Shown here piece by piece: positions 50,175 through 58,341 of a DNA stretch of 64,000 nt. Position 1 is the first letter of the stretch. Every line of letters starts with the position of its first letter. The notes under the pieces were generated by a model. The model had not been told where the DNA came from. It worked only from the letters and a program-made list of their open reading frames with translations, and made no database searches. This DNA comes from Oceanobacillus zhaokaii (GTDB lineage: Bacteria > Bacillota > Bacilli > Bacillales > Amphibacillaceae), in NCBI RefSeq assembly GCF_003352005.1, contig NZ_CP024848.1, forward strand, positions 128,501 through 192,500, read 5' to 3'. The translations under genes and the position numbers were made by a program.

Positions 50175-50227
50175 TTGAAATGAAAAGCGCTTTCTTGTAT
50201 AATTAGTTTGTTTATTAAACAAATCAA
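50175..50227 (+). promoter_or_regulatory. gntP promoter with cre in the spacer and ROK operator
   Basis: -35 TTGAAA (50175-50180), 17-nt spacer TGAAAAGCGCTTTCTTG (a strong cre), -10 TATAAT (50198-50203). Operator TTAGTTTGTT-N5-AACAAATCAA at 50203-50227 touches -10. A second cre-like AGGAAAGCGGTAACA is at 50345-50359. The clearest example of the shared layout. Confidence 0.85.
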
Positions 50228-50385
50228 AATATTAAGAGCTATCAGTAGAAAAAAAGAACTGAGGGATCAGGATAATTATCAGTTAAGCGCCATCATCGCT
50301 GATATAAGCGTCATACCTGGCCTTTTATTTATTTTCTGCTTGTAAGGAAAGCGGTAACAGAATAACGTATTTAGGAGGAATATAC

Positions 50386-51723
50386 ATGGATTGGATTGTT
50401 GACAATATGCCGATCATTTCGGTAGTGATTGGGGTTGCACTGCTTCTGTACTTAAATATGCGATTAAAGCTTAATAGTTTTATTGCACTATTAATTTCTG
50501 CGATTTTCGTAGGAATCTTAAATGGCATGCGTTTAACAGAAGTTTTAGAAACGATTAAAGCTGGATTTGGCAGCACGCTCGGAAGTCTAGCACTAATCAT
50601 CGGATTTGGTGCAATTTTAGGTAAACTAATGGTAGATTCAGGGGCAGCACAGCGAATCGCAACAACGCTTCTTGAGAAATTTGGCGTAAAAAAAGTAGAA
50701 TGGGCGTTAATTATTATTGGAGCTGTGTTCGGAATTTCCGTCTTCTATGAAGTTGCCTTTATGATTCTGGCTCCACTTGTAATTAGTATCGCTATTGAAG
50801 CAAAGGTACCATATTTAAGGCTAGGAATTACGATGGTTGCGGCGACAACGCTAGCACATAGTATATTCCCGCCACAAGCTGGACCAACTGCGCTTGTTGA
50901 AGCATATGGTGCAGATATGGGTATGGTATATATTTTAGGTATTGTTGTATTTATTCCTGCTGTAATTGCAGCTGGAATTATCTTACCAAGACTATTAAAG
51001 AATCTTGATCATGATGTCCCAGAATTAATGGAAAAGCCAAAAGAATTTACAGACGAGGAAATGCCCCGATTTGGTATTAGCTTATTAATTCCATTGATCC
51101 CAGCAATCATGATTACTGCAGCAACAATCATGAATCTATTCATTGAAGAGGGTACAGGGCTTCACCAAATTGTAAACTTCCTTGGAAGTGCAGAGGTTAG
51201 TTTATTAATCGCTGTATTAATTGGTATTTACGTATTTGGTCTTCGGGTTGGTCGCAATATGTCTCAAGTAATGGACACATTCGGCGATGCGCTTAAGGGG
51301 ATTGCATTAATTATCTTCATTGTTGGTGCTGGAGGTGCCTTCAAAGAAATCATTCTTGAAGCAGGTGTTGGTGATTATATTGCGAACATGATGCAAAATA
51401 CTAGTGTTTCACCATTAATTATGGCATGGTTTATTACAGCATTGATCCGAATTGCAACAGGTCAAGGGGTTGTATCCGCTATTACAGCAGCAGGAATTGT
51501 TGGCCCGCTAATTGAAACATTCGATGTAAGCCCTGTCCTGATGGTGCTTGCGACTGCAGTTGGTAGTAATACAATCACGCATGTAAATGATGCATCGTTC
51601 TGGTTGTTTAAAGAATACTTTGGCTTAACGATTAAAGATACCTTCAAAACATGGGGGCTTCTATTGTTAACTACCTCAGTTGTTGGTCTTGGTGTTGTCT
51701 TAATTCTTGATTTATTCATGTAA
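50386..51723 (+). CDS. gntP: Gluconate:H+ symporter, GntP family
   Basis: 445 residues, about 12-14 membrane segments; family pieces GFGAILGKLMVDSGAAQRIA, HSIFPPQAGPTALVEAYGAD and GSNTITHVNDASFWLFKEYF. Imports gluconate or a related aldonate such as mannonate. Same size as B. subtilis GntP (about 448). Regulation by the shared ROK operator ties gluconate uptake to uronate use, in line with gluconate as a pathway intermediate. Confidence 0.92.
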   Translation: MDWIVDNMPIISVVIGVALLLYLNMRLKLNSFIALLISAIFVGILNGMRLTEVLETIKAGFGSTLGSLALIIGFGAILGKLMVDSGAAQRIATTLLEKFGVKKVEWALIIIGAVFGISVFYEVAFMILAPLVISIAIEAKVPYLRLGITMVAATTLAHSIFPPQAGPTALVEAYGADMGMVYILGIVVFIPAVIAAGIILPRLLKNLDHDVPELMEKPKEFTDEEMPRFGISLLIPLIPAIMITAATIMNLFIEEGTGLHQIVNFLGSAEVSLLIAVLIGIYVFGLRVGRNMSQVMDTFGDALKGIALIIFIVGAGGAFKEIILEAGVGDYIANMMQNTSVSPLIMAWFITALIRIATGQGVVSAITAAGIVGPLIETFDVSPVLMVLATAVGSNTITHVNDASFWLFKEYFGLTIKDTFKTWGLLLLTTSVVGLGVVLILDLFM

Positions 51724-51748
51724 CATAACGCTTAAAGTTAAACTTATA

Positions 51749-51785
51749 ACGGAGTGTATACGGTTTGTATATGCTCTGTTTTTTT
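51749..51785 (+). terminator. Terminator after gntP
   Basis: 12-bp stem ACGGAGTGTATA/TATATGCTCTGT with G-U pairs (51749-51760 with 51768-51779), followed by seven T. Confidence 0.85.
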
Positions 51786-51845
51786 ATTGCTTTAGTCATA
51801 GAAAAGGCAAGATGAAATATTTTTAAAAATATTTTAAGAAAACGC

Positions 51846-51909
51846 TTGCTTTATTAACCGCTTTCAAATATTATTAAGATATAGTTAATTTGGCCAGCCA
51901 ACAAATTAA
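51846..51909 (+). promoter_or_regulatory. GPH4 promoter with cre in the spacer and first ROK operator
   Basis: -35 TTGCTT (51846-51851), 17-nt spacer with TTAACCGCTTTCAAA (cre-like), -10 TATTAT (51869-51874). Operator TTAATTTGGC-N5-AACAAATTAA at 51885-51909. The leader to the gene is about 340 nt, longer than for the other symporters, and otherwise shows only the second operator. Confidence 0.78.
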
Positions 51910-52150
51910 TTTGAAATGTTGGAAAAGTGGCTTTTAATAGAATAAATAGAGGGATCAGCGGTAATTGGATGATATTCACCTTCGCGCGCTTGTGAACACG
52001 CTGTCATAACTTAATAGCTGCTTTCACTAAACCTAATAGAAATATAGATTGCTGAGAAGTAACTAACATTCAAAGATGTGATGAAGCTGAATATAAAGTA
52101 CTAGAATCATAAGTAAATCAGAATAGAATAATCAATATTTTATCAGTTAA

Positions 52151-52194
52151 ATGAATGCGATATCAACAATTAGTTTATTGGGAAAACAAACAAA
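52151..52194 (+). promoter_or_regulatory. Second ROK operator and cre-like site in the GPH4 leader
   Basis: Operator TTAGTTTATT-N5-AACAAACAAA (52170-52194), two to three mismatches from consensus, 37 nt before the start. The cre-like ATGAATGCGATATCA (52151-52165, one mismatch) abuts it. Two operators about 285 bp apart could allow looping. Confidence 0.6.
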
Positions 52195-52231
52195 AGAGTA
52201 AACATCATGAATATGTTGGAGGGGAACAAAA

Positions 52232-53617
52232 ATGAAAATGGATAAAACACGTCCATTTGGTATGAGGGACAAGCTTGGTTATATGTTTGGTGATTTTGGT
52301 AACGATTTCTTCTTTATTCTAGTAAGTTCATTCTTAATGGTTTACTATACAGACGTTTTTGGAATTAGTGCTGCTGTTGTTGGGGGGCTATTCACAGTTG
52401 CGAGACTGTGGGATGCGGTTGCTGATGTCACTTGGGGAAGATTCATTGATACTAGAAAGGCAGGAAAGAATGGAAAATTTAGACCGTGGATCTTCAGAAT
52501 GTCATTCCCACTTGTTATTTCTGGAGTGTTAATGTTTGTTCATATTCCAGGTATGTCGGATGGATTTTATCTAGCATATGCATTCGTGACTTACATCTTA
52601 TGGGGAACACTGTATTCTACAGTAAATATCCCGTATGGTTCGATGGCATCTGTGATTACGGGGGACCCAGTAGAGCGTACATCTTTATCAAGTTATCGGG
52701 GACTTGGTGCTGCCTTAGCGGGTATCCTCGTAAATGCATTGACACCATTGATAGTATTTGTAGATAATCAGGCGGTTGGAAGTCGTTTCCTATTAGCTGC
52801 GGTCATCTTTGGAGTTCTGTCTATTGCTTGTTATATGGCATGTGTTACGATGACAACAGAGCGAGTCGTTGCACCTGAAAATAACAAAGAAGCAAAAGGT
52901 ATGGGTAAAACAGTGAAAGGGCTTGTGAAAAACAGACCATTAATTGCTCTTCTACTATCATCCTTAACCTTTATGGTTGGATTAATGCTGATTGGTACTG
53001 TTAACGTCTATCTATTTAAGGATTATTTCAGTAATACAGCAGCCCTAAGTATTGTAGGAGTACTACAATCAGCGGTAACATTTGTTGCAATGCCATTAGT
53101 AAAACCATTAGTATCTAGATTTGGAAAGAAAGAGCTGGCATCTACAGGAATATTATTATCAGCAGCAGTTTACTTTTTACTATACTTCATGCCGAACATA
53201 ACGGTTATTCCATTTATTATACTGATGGCATTTGCGATGTTCTTCTATACATTCTTTAACTTAGTCGTTTGGGCATTTGTAACGGATGTCATTGATTACC
53301 ATGAATATTTAACAGGGCTACGTGAAGATGGTACGGTTTATTCGATTTATTCCTTTTCTCGAAAAGTTGGACAAGCGATTGCTGGTGGTATAGGTGGTGT
53401 GGCGTTAACAGTTGTTGGATATAATGAAGCAGTGAAGCTGCAAACAGGAGAAACCCTTGATGGAATTTATATGTTATCAACATTAGTTCCAGGGCTCATC
53501 CTTCTCGCGGTATTCTTAGTACTTACTTTCTTTTATCCATTATCGAAAAATCGCACAAACCAGCTTGCAACAGACTTAGCAGAGAAGAGACAAGCGAAGA
53601 TTGATGCAGAGAAATAA
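52232..53617 (+). CDS. GPH-family cation symporter 4
   Basis: 461 residues, 12 helices, close paralogue of GPH1 (FGMRDKLGYMFGDFGNDFFF; WDAVADVTWGRFID). N terminus a few residues longer. GGAGGGG ribosome site. Separated from GPH1 by the GPH2/GPH3/gntP block, so the A-B-B-gntP-A order suggests either insertion of the B block or two duplication events. Confidence 0.92.
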   Translation: MKMDKTRPFGMRDKLGYMFGDFGNDFFFILVSSFLMVYYTDVFGISAAVVGGLFTVARLWDAVADVTWGRFIDTRKAGKNGKFRPWIFRMSFPLVISGVLMFVHIPGMSDGFYLAYAFVTYILWGTLYSTVNIPYGSMASVITGDPVERTSLSSYRGLGAALAGILVNALTPLIVFVDNQAVGSRFLLAAVIFGVLSIACYMACVTMTTERVVAPENNKEAKGMGKTVKGLVKNRPLIALLLSSLTFMVGLMLIGTVNVYLFKDYFSNTAALSIVGVLQSAVTFVAMPLVKPLVSRFGKKELASTGILLSAAVYFLLYFMPNITVIPFIILMAFAMFFYTFFNLVVWAFVTDVIDYHEYLTGLREDGTVYSIYSFSRKVGQAIAGGIGGVALTVVGYNEAVKLQTGETLDGIYMLSTLVPGLILLAVFLVLTFFYPLSKNRTNQLATDLAEKRQAKIDAEK

Positions 53618-53687
53618 TTATTGATTGGTGATAAGTTCTAACACTCTAGCTTTCTATTAATTTGTAATATGAGCGAATTCTTAATCA

Positions 53688-53728
53688 GGAAGATCCTTAT
53701 TCAGTTGAATAAGGATCTTCCCTTTATT
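53688..53728 (+). terminator. Terminator at the end of the sugar-acid island
   Basis: Perfect 15-bp stem (53688-53702 with 53707-53721), loop AGTT, followed by CTTTATTTTT. The strongest terminator in the window. Confidence 0.93.
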
Positions 53729-54026
53729 TTTGCAGGATGTATAAATTTAGAAATGTTGATAATCTGCAAATCTCGGAAATTGAGACTTTCTCAGGCGTAG
53801 GGAGAAATAATTTAAAGAAGCTAACACTCCTCACATGTACGTCATCCAAGGTGAGCTTGTGTGTGCTCGAAAAGTCAAAAAACGCTCCATCATAATTAAT
53901 AAAGTTCGACAATATTCGGCTAGTGACAGGCACCGGAAAAATAATACACAAGATTCATAGAATTTTATCGAAGCATACGGTAAAATAGTAGTAAGAACAG
54001 CTGGAAAGAGAAAAGGAATGTAGCGG
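53729..54026. other. Non-coding gap before the membrane/adaptor pair
   Basis: No convincing gene. The minus-strand frame here lacks a ribosome site and family features. GTGACAGGCACC at about 53927 resembles a short motif I recall as common between genes in Bacillus. A promoter for 54027 may lie near 53985 (TAAAAT), but no good -35 is seen. Confidence 0.4.
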
Positions 54027-54701
54027 ATGACCTATCGTGTAAATTTATTTAAGTTTTTCTTCTCCATGGATGATCATTTATTTCGGATTCAAAAGGCGGA
54101 GAAGATTAAAAATCTATGGAGGGTTAGTGGATTACTCCTACTCTGTAGTGTGATTATTTATGCTTGGATGGCATATTTAGGAATGGGTACAAATTTAATC
54201 TCAACGAATGCTGTAAACCTAACAGATGCACAATATGAATCTAGTAAATTCTGGTTTATTATCGGTCGAGCGGCATATGGACTACTATTATCAGTTATCA
54301 TTTTATTTTTGCCAAGTCTACTCTTTTATTTATTAACAGATATTCCGTATCAAAAGCTCATGATAATGCAGCAGTTGGTACTTGTCATCATGCTAGTGGA
54401 ACGAATGATTTGGATTCCACTCGCAATATTAATTGGACTGGACTGGTATGTATCGCCACTATCCTTTGGAATTATTGCATCCTATCTGACGGAAACACCA
54501 TGGATCATTTACTTCTTTGGGGCAATCTCACTATTTCAGTTCAGTATTATTTGGTTGCAGGTTACATATTTAAGGAAGCTGTCAGAAACAAGAAAATCGC
54601 TGATATGGTTTACTGTCATTTTGTTGCATTTAGTTGGCTGGTGTCTTGCTGCAGCTCTTGCCTTTACAGATACTTACATGATAAGTGGGTGGTTTAATTG
54701 A
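54027..54701 (+). CDS. Putative membrane protein (partner of adaptor)
   Basis: 224 residues, five predicted membrane helices beginning about residue 33 (VSGLLLLCSVIIYAWMAYLG). General look of a Yip1-like or permease accessory protein; family not certain. Its TGA overlaps the next start as TGATG, so the two proteins are made together and probably work together. Confidence 0.7.
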   Translation: MTYRVNLFKFFFSMDDHLFRIQKAEKIKNLWRVSGLLLLCSVIIYAWMAYLGMGTNLISTNAVNLTDAQYESSKFWFIIGRAAYGLLLSVIILFLPSLLFYLLTDIPYQKLMIMQQLVLVIMLVERMIWIPLAILIGLDWYVSPLSFGIIASYLTETPWIIYFFGAISLFQFSIIWLQVTYLRKLSETRKSLIWFTVILLHLVGWCLAAALAFTDTYMISGWFN

Positions 54702-55921
54702 TGCGAAAAAGAGTGTTGCAGCTACTCGTCATTTTATTTATTGGCGTAAATTTTCTGCTTGTTTATCTGGATAAGGATGAGAAAGTCGAACGAACGGCTT
54801 ATATCAATGAATGGACAAAGAGCTTTGATGCAGATTTAGCGGATAAGCTTTACACCCCGGGAGTTCTAGCGTCTGCTAATGAAGAACAGCTTTACTTCGA
54901 CAAAAACTTAGGCAGCTTCAAGGATTTTCTAATTGGAGAAGGAGAGGCCGTTTCTACTGGAACGCCATTATACACATACGAGGTACATAATTATTATGAA
55001 TCAGAAGCTGAATTATTGAATGAGCGTGAAAGAATAGAAGAAGAAGCGTCAGCGATTGAGCAGGCAATTATGGAAATGGAACGTTATCAGATTCCGAGTA
55101 GTACGACAACAGTACCAAACTCCTTTATATTGACAGAGGAGGAGCTAGAAATTGAATTCCCGGAAAGTACTGTCGATGCCACGCTAATTAAGGAGCAATT
55201 TATTGTTGATAAAGAAAAAGAATTAGCACAGAAAAATGCCGAGCTAACGAGTGTCGAGAATCAGTTAACAGAACTGCAAACAACGGGAGATACAATTACG
55301 GTAGAGAGTCCATATGATGGAAGAATTAAGTCAATTGCAACGACGTTAGAGGATCCAATCATCACGATTGAAAGTGCCAATTTACATGCGGTCGGTGAGC
55401 TAACAGAAAGTGAACGCGTTAGAATCGAACAGGGCTTGCCAGTCGAGATCATGCTAACTGAAAAGGAAGCTGCATTGACTGGTATGGTTGGAACGGTCAG
55501 TGAATCTCCGAAGAAGTTAAAAATAGAAGGAGAAAGTATTTACCCATTTGACATTTCCTTCGATGAAGCTGCAGAAGTTGAGGGATTGCTTCCTGGTTAT
55601 CATGCGGATTTAGCGATTACGATTGAGGAAGCATTAGGAGCAACAACGCTTTTCCAGAATGTCATTTTTACAGAATATGTCTGGAAAATGGCAGAAGGCG
55701 GTCGACTTGTGAAACAGCCGGTTGAAACGGGCATAAATATGGATGATATGGTAGAAATCACTTCTGGAATAGGTACTGGTGAGTGGATTGCGGAAGAGCC
55801 AACGAGGCAATTTCGTGAAGATGCAACATTTATCACACCGTTAAAAATTGCATCACTTACAAAGGAATCACTAAAGATGGACTGGGTAGAGGGTTTAACG
55901 ACTGGGATATTATCTAGATAA
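54701..55921 (+). CDS. HlyD/RND-type efflux adaptor, membrane-fusion protein
   Basis: 406 residues. One N-terminal membrane anchor (VLQLLVILFIGVNFLLVYL), split lipoyl-like halves around a Glu-rich coiled coil (residues 105-195: ELLNERERIEEEASAIEQ and KELAQKNAELTSVENQL), then beta-barrel parts. In Gram-positives such adaptors pair with ABC exporters; no ATPase or exporter is adjacent, only the upstream membrane protein. Start at ATG 54701, coupled to the previous stop. Confidence 0.8.
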   Translation: MRKRVLQLLVILFIGVNFLLVYLDKDEKVERTAYINEWTKSFDADLADKLYTPGVLASANEEQLYFDKNLGSFKDFLIGEGEAVSTGTPLYTYEVHNYYESEAELLNERERIEEEASAIEQAIMEMERYQIPSSTTTVPNSFILTEEELEIEFPESTVDATLIKEQFIVDKEKELAQKNAELTSVENQLTELQTTGDTITVESPYDGRIKSIATTLEDPIITIESANLHAVGELTESERVRIEQGLPVEIMLTEKEAALTGMVGTVSESPKKLKIEGESIYPFDISFDEAAEVEGLLPGYHADLAITIEEALGATTLFQNVIFTEYVWKMAEGGRLVKQPVETGINMDDMVEITSGIGTGEWIAEEPTRQFREDATFITPLKIASLTKESLKMDWVEGLTTGILSR

Positions 55922-55928
55922 AAAAACG

Positions 55929-55958
55929 AAGGAGTCGGCTAGCGCGCCGACTCCTTTT
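55929..55958. terminator. Bidirectional terminator between adaptor and yihY
   Basis: 11-bp stem AAGGAGTCGGC/GCCGACTCCTT (55929-55939 with 55946-55956) with T on the plus strand and a complementary run on the minus strand. It overlaps the 3' end of the minus-strand gene. Confidence 0.85.
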
Positions 55959-56793
55959 TATACATGACTTGTTCTTCTGCAATTTGCCTTTGATGGTATA
56001 AAACATTCAATGATGCCCCGATCATTAGGACAATCCCCGTTAAGAAGAACCAAATCATTAAGACAATTATCCCACCAATACTTCCATAAGTAGCAGAATA
56101 ATTTCCAAAATTACTAACATAAAAGGAAAATCCAACGGTTAATATTTGCCAAAGGATACTAGCAGACACTGCTCCGATTATAATATGCTTAAACGGTATT
56201 TTTTTGTTTGGTGCAAAGCGGTAAAGACAAAGTAAGAAAGTAGATAATACCACAATACTAATCACCCATCTGCCGACCTGCAATAATACATTCATCTCGT
56301 TCGTAAATCCTAAATAGGAACCGAGGAAATCAACAATAATGTTTCCAAAAATGGGTAATAGAATCGCAACAATGAGTGCGATTATCATTCCAAGCGTTAA
56401 TCCAAAGGCAATGAGCCTAATAACGATAAAGGAACGAGTCTCCTCCACCTCGTATGCTTCATTCGACGATTTAATAAAGGCATTGACACCGTTCGATGCA
56501 GACCAGATTGCCCCAATGATCCCGACTGTCAAGAGCCCACCACGTGGGGTTTCAATAAAGCTGACAATATTCTCTTCAAACATCGATGCAATCTCACCAG
56601 GCACGAAAGATTGTATAAACTGTAATACCTGATCTGCATCAATATTAAAATAAGGAATAATGGCAAAACAAACGATAAGTAATGGAAATACTGCCAGAAG
56701 ATAATAATAAGCCTGTGCTGCAGCAAGGAGTGTAACATTGTCTTCTTTAAATTCCCTAATCAAGCCAGTAACATAGTACTTCAATGTTGCCAT
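55939..56793 (-). CDS. YihY/BrkB family membrane protein
   Basis: 284 residues with six membrane helices; AAAQAYYYLLAVFPLLIV and GGIIVLMIWFFLTGIVLMIG are family hallmarks. Three tandem ATGs follow GGAGG; the third (MATLKYYV, 56793) has the best spacing. The open frame runs 76 codons further upstream without a ribosome site and is rejected. Once called ribonuclease BN in error; the true role is unknown. Confidence 0.9.
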   Translation of the reverse strand: MATLKYYVTGLIREFKEDNVTLLAAAQAYYYLLAVFPLLIVCFAIIPYFNIDADQVLQFIQSFVPGEIASMFEENIVSFIETPRGGLLTVGIIGAIWSASNGVNAFIKSSNEAYEVEETRSFIVIRLIAFGLTLGMIIALIVAILLPIFGNIIVDFLGSYLGFTNEMNVLLQVGRWVISIVVLSTFLLCLYRFAPNKKIPFKHIIIGAVSASILWQILTVGFSFYVSNFGNYSATYGSIGGIIVLMIWFFLTGIVLMIGASLNVLYHQRQIAEEQVMYKKESAR

Positions 56794-56875
56794 CATCATT
56801 CCTCCAAAGTGGTTTGCTATTCTATACCCGCAAACCACTTTGTTAAATCTTTCGATCGAATAAAAACACGTTAAC

Positions 56876-56901
56876 GTTTTATTTATGGGGACAAGTGGTA
56901 T
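56876..56901 (+). promoter_or_regulatory. Sigma-B-like promoter of the DUF948 operon
   Basis: GTTTTA (56876-56881), 14-nt spacer, TGGTAT (56896-56901), one mismatch per box from GTTTAA-N13-15-GGGTAT. The ytxG/ytxH genes, DUF948 relatives in B. subtilis, belong to the general stress group, so sigma-B control is plausible. A TATAAT overlaps the -10, so sigma-A reading cannot be excluded. Confidence 0.55.
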
Positions 56902-56910
56902 AATATTTAC

Positions 56911-57084
56911 TATAAGAGCGTGTTTAAAGGGGAGGATAAAAAGGACCGATAATTTCGAGGCGGCGTAGCTTTGAGCAACGGAACGTATGCTTCTGATACG
57001 TGAGTAGCGGAAACGCAAGCCAACGAAGAAATTCGATGTGTCATTTTTACCGGAATTTTTGAACTTCCTCTATAAGAGCGTGTT
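56911..57084. repeat. Dispersed intergenic repeat, type 3, flanked by 14-bp direct repeats
   Basis: TATAAGAGCGTGTT occurs at 56911-56924 and 57071-57084. Between them is a 146-nt non-coding block with AAGGACCGATAATTTCGAGG, CGGCGTAGCTTTGAGCAACG, GATACGTGAGTAGCGG and CATTTTTACCGGAATTTTTG. From memory, this block recurs in Bacillaceae genomes. Here it forms most of the leader of the DUF948 operon. Confidence 0.65.
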
Positions 57085-57104
57085 CATAAGGGAGGGTTAT
57101 ACAT

Positions 57105-57587
57105 ATGGCAATAATTTACTTAGCGATTCTTCTATGTTCCATTGGATTTGCGATAGCAGCTATTTATATTTCCTTTGTTTTAAAGCGAGTGGCCAATATT
57201 ACAAAATCACTAGGAATAACTTTGAAAGAAGTAGAACAGCAACTTCAATATATTACCCCGCAATTAAGGAGCTCAATTAGTGAGACGTCTAAGCTAGTAG
57301 ATGATACTGGGGAGAAGATGAGAGCTACTGATAGTATTTTTGATTCGATTGATAATGTTGGGAAATCCGTCCATACGCTTACTGAAGCATATAAGGAAAG
57401 TACAGCTAAGTTAAACGATGAACAATTCCAGCAAAGCCTAAAACCGATTGTTGAAGTGCTGAAATGGAGTGAAGCTGTATCTCAAGTATTTTCAAAATGG
57501 AAAAATAGACCAACTCGTAAAAATGAATTAATAATCCGAGAAAAGACAGATATTGTACCAGTAAATACAGGGAATGAGGGATACTAG
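57105..57587 (+). CDS. DUF948 domain protein 1 (YtxG-like)
   Basis: 160 residues. One N-terminal membrane helix (YLAILLCSIGFAIAAIYISFV) followed by a long amphipathic alpha-helical region, the DUF948 layout. GGGAGGG ribosome site. Directly abuts the next gene. General stress or envelope role by analogy with ytxG; not shown. Confidence 0.82.
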   Translation: MAIIYLAILLCSIGFAIAAIYISFVLKRVANITKSLGITLKEVEQQLQYITPQLRSSISETSKLVDDTGEKMRATDSIFDSIDNVGKSVHTLTEAYKESTAKLNDEQFQQSLKPIVEVLKWSEAVSQVFSKWKNRPTRKNELIIREKTDIVPVNTGNEGY

Positions 57588-58043
57588 ATGACATTAGTTG
57601 GAATAGGTGTTTTGCTTATCGGTATTGCATTTATTGTTTTAGCAATTTTTATTGGACATGTGTTAAACAATCTTGCCGGTGTACTTAAAGGAATGGATAA
57701 TACGGTACAACAGCTACCTAAGCAGCTGGATGATATCTTTAAAGAAACGGGAAACATTATCAATGAGAGCAACAATACATTAGTCGATGTAAATGACAAG
57801 TTAAAACAATTAAGTCCATTGTTTTATGTGATGGGTGATGTTGGAAATGTAACAAGGAAGTTCTCTTCTTCATTAGTAGATGTTACCGATTCGATTAAAA
57901 CGAAAACCGAAGAAGGTAATGAAATTACAGAGAAGAAGAAGCTTGGTGGTATTTACGGTACCTTTGCATTGGGTTACTACTGGTTAAAGAAACGTAAGCA
58001 GGCGAAACAGGATGAAGGTGCATTTTCGAATGAATACAAATAA
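57588..58043 (+). CDS. DUF948 domain protein 2
   Basis: 151 residues, MTLVGIGVLLIGIAFIVLAI membrane anchor then LNNLAGVLKGMDNTVQQLPK and LSPLFYVMGDVGNV. Starts right after the previous stop (TAGATG). Clearly related to protein 3 on the opposite strand (58381), which shares IKELSPLFYTVGNLGRAT in the same place. Confidence 0.85.
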   Translation: MTLVGIGVLLIGIAFIVLAIFIGHVLNNLAGVLKGMDNTVQQLPKQLDDIFKETGNIINESNNTLVDVNDKLKQLSPLFYVMGDVGNVTRKFSSSLVDVTDSIKTKTEEGNEITEKKKLGGIYGTFALGYYWLKKRKQAKQDEGAFSNEYK

Positions 58044-58260
58044 TCCGGAGCTAGTAATACCAGCAGTTTTAGCAGGTTTATTAGGTGGCGCGGTGCTTGC
58101 TCTTGTCGATAATAAATCGACAGGCCACTTGAAGGAAGATAAGCCTTCTATCATTGAGCGATTTAGGCAAGCTGAGAATAAGCTTTATATAGATGGCATG
58201 GAGCGCGCGAATCAGATCGAAGAAATTAAACGGGAAGTTGATCAGACCGTTAAATTATAA
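58030..58260 (+). CDS. Small membrane-associated protein, YtxH-like position
   Basis: 76 residues from the ATG at 58030, overlapping the previous gene by 14 nt; GAAGGTG lies 9 nt upstream. One hydrophobic segment (VIPAVLAGLLGGAVLALV) and a charged tail. Occupies the place of ytxH behind ytxG but the similarity is not strong enough to name. Confidence 0.7.
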   Translation: MNTNNPELVIPAVLAGLLGGAVLALVDNKSTGHLKEDKPSIIERFRQAENKLYIDGMERANQIEEIKREVDQTVKL

Positions 58261-58341
58261 CATTATTTTAAAAAACTTTGCTGTCACTAAGCCTTTCGGT
58301 GACAGGAAGTTCAATTATGTAGTAAGCTTTCTTACTATCAA

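Noticed and set aside
26894..52194. CRISPR-like reading of the recurring palindromes
   Set aside because: The repeats are kilobases apart, each placed at a promoter and not separated by regular spacers; they are operators.
53724..53951. 75-residue minus-strand frame in the gap after GPH4
   Set aside because: No ribosome site, no recognisable motif, and it abuts a terminator; probably chance.
56799..57018. N-terminal extension of the YihY-family gene
   Set aside because: Covers the opposite-strand promoter and the type 3 repeat, and lacks a ribosome site, whereas GGAGG directly precedes the triple ATG at 56793-56799.
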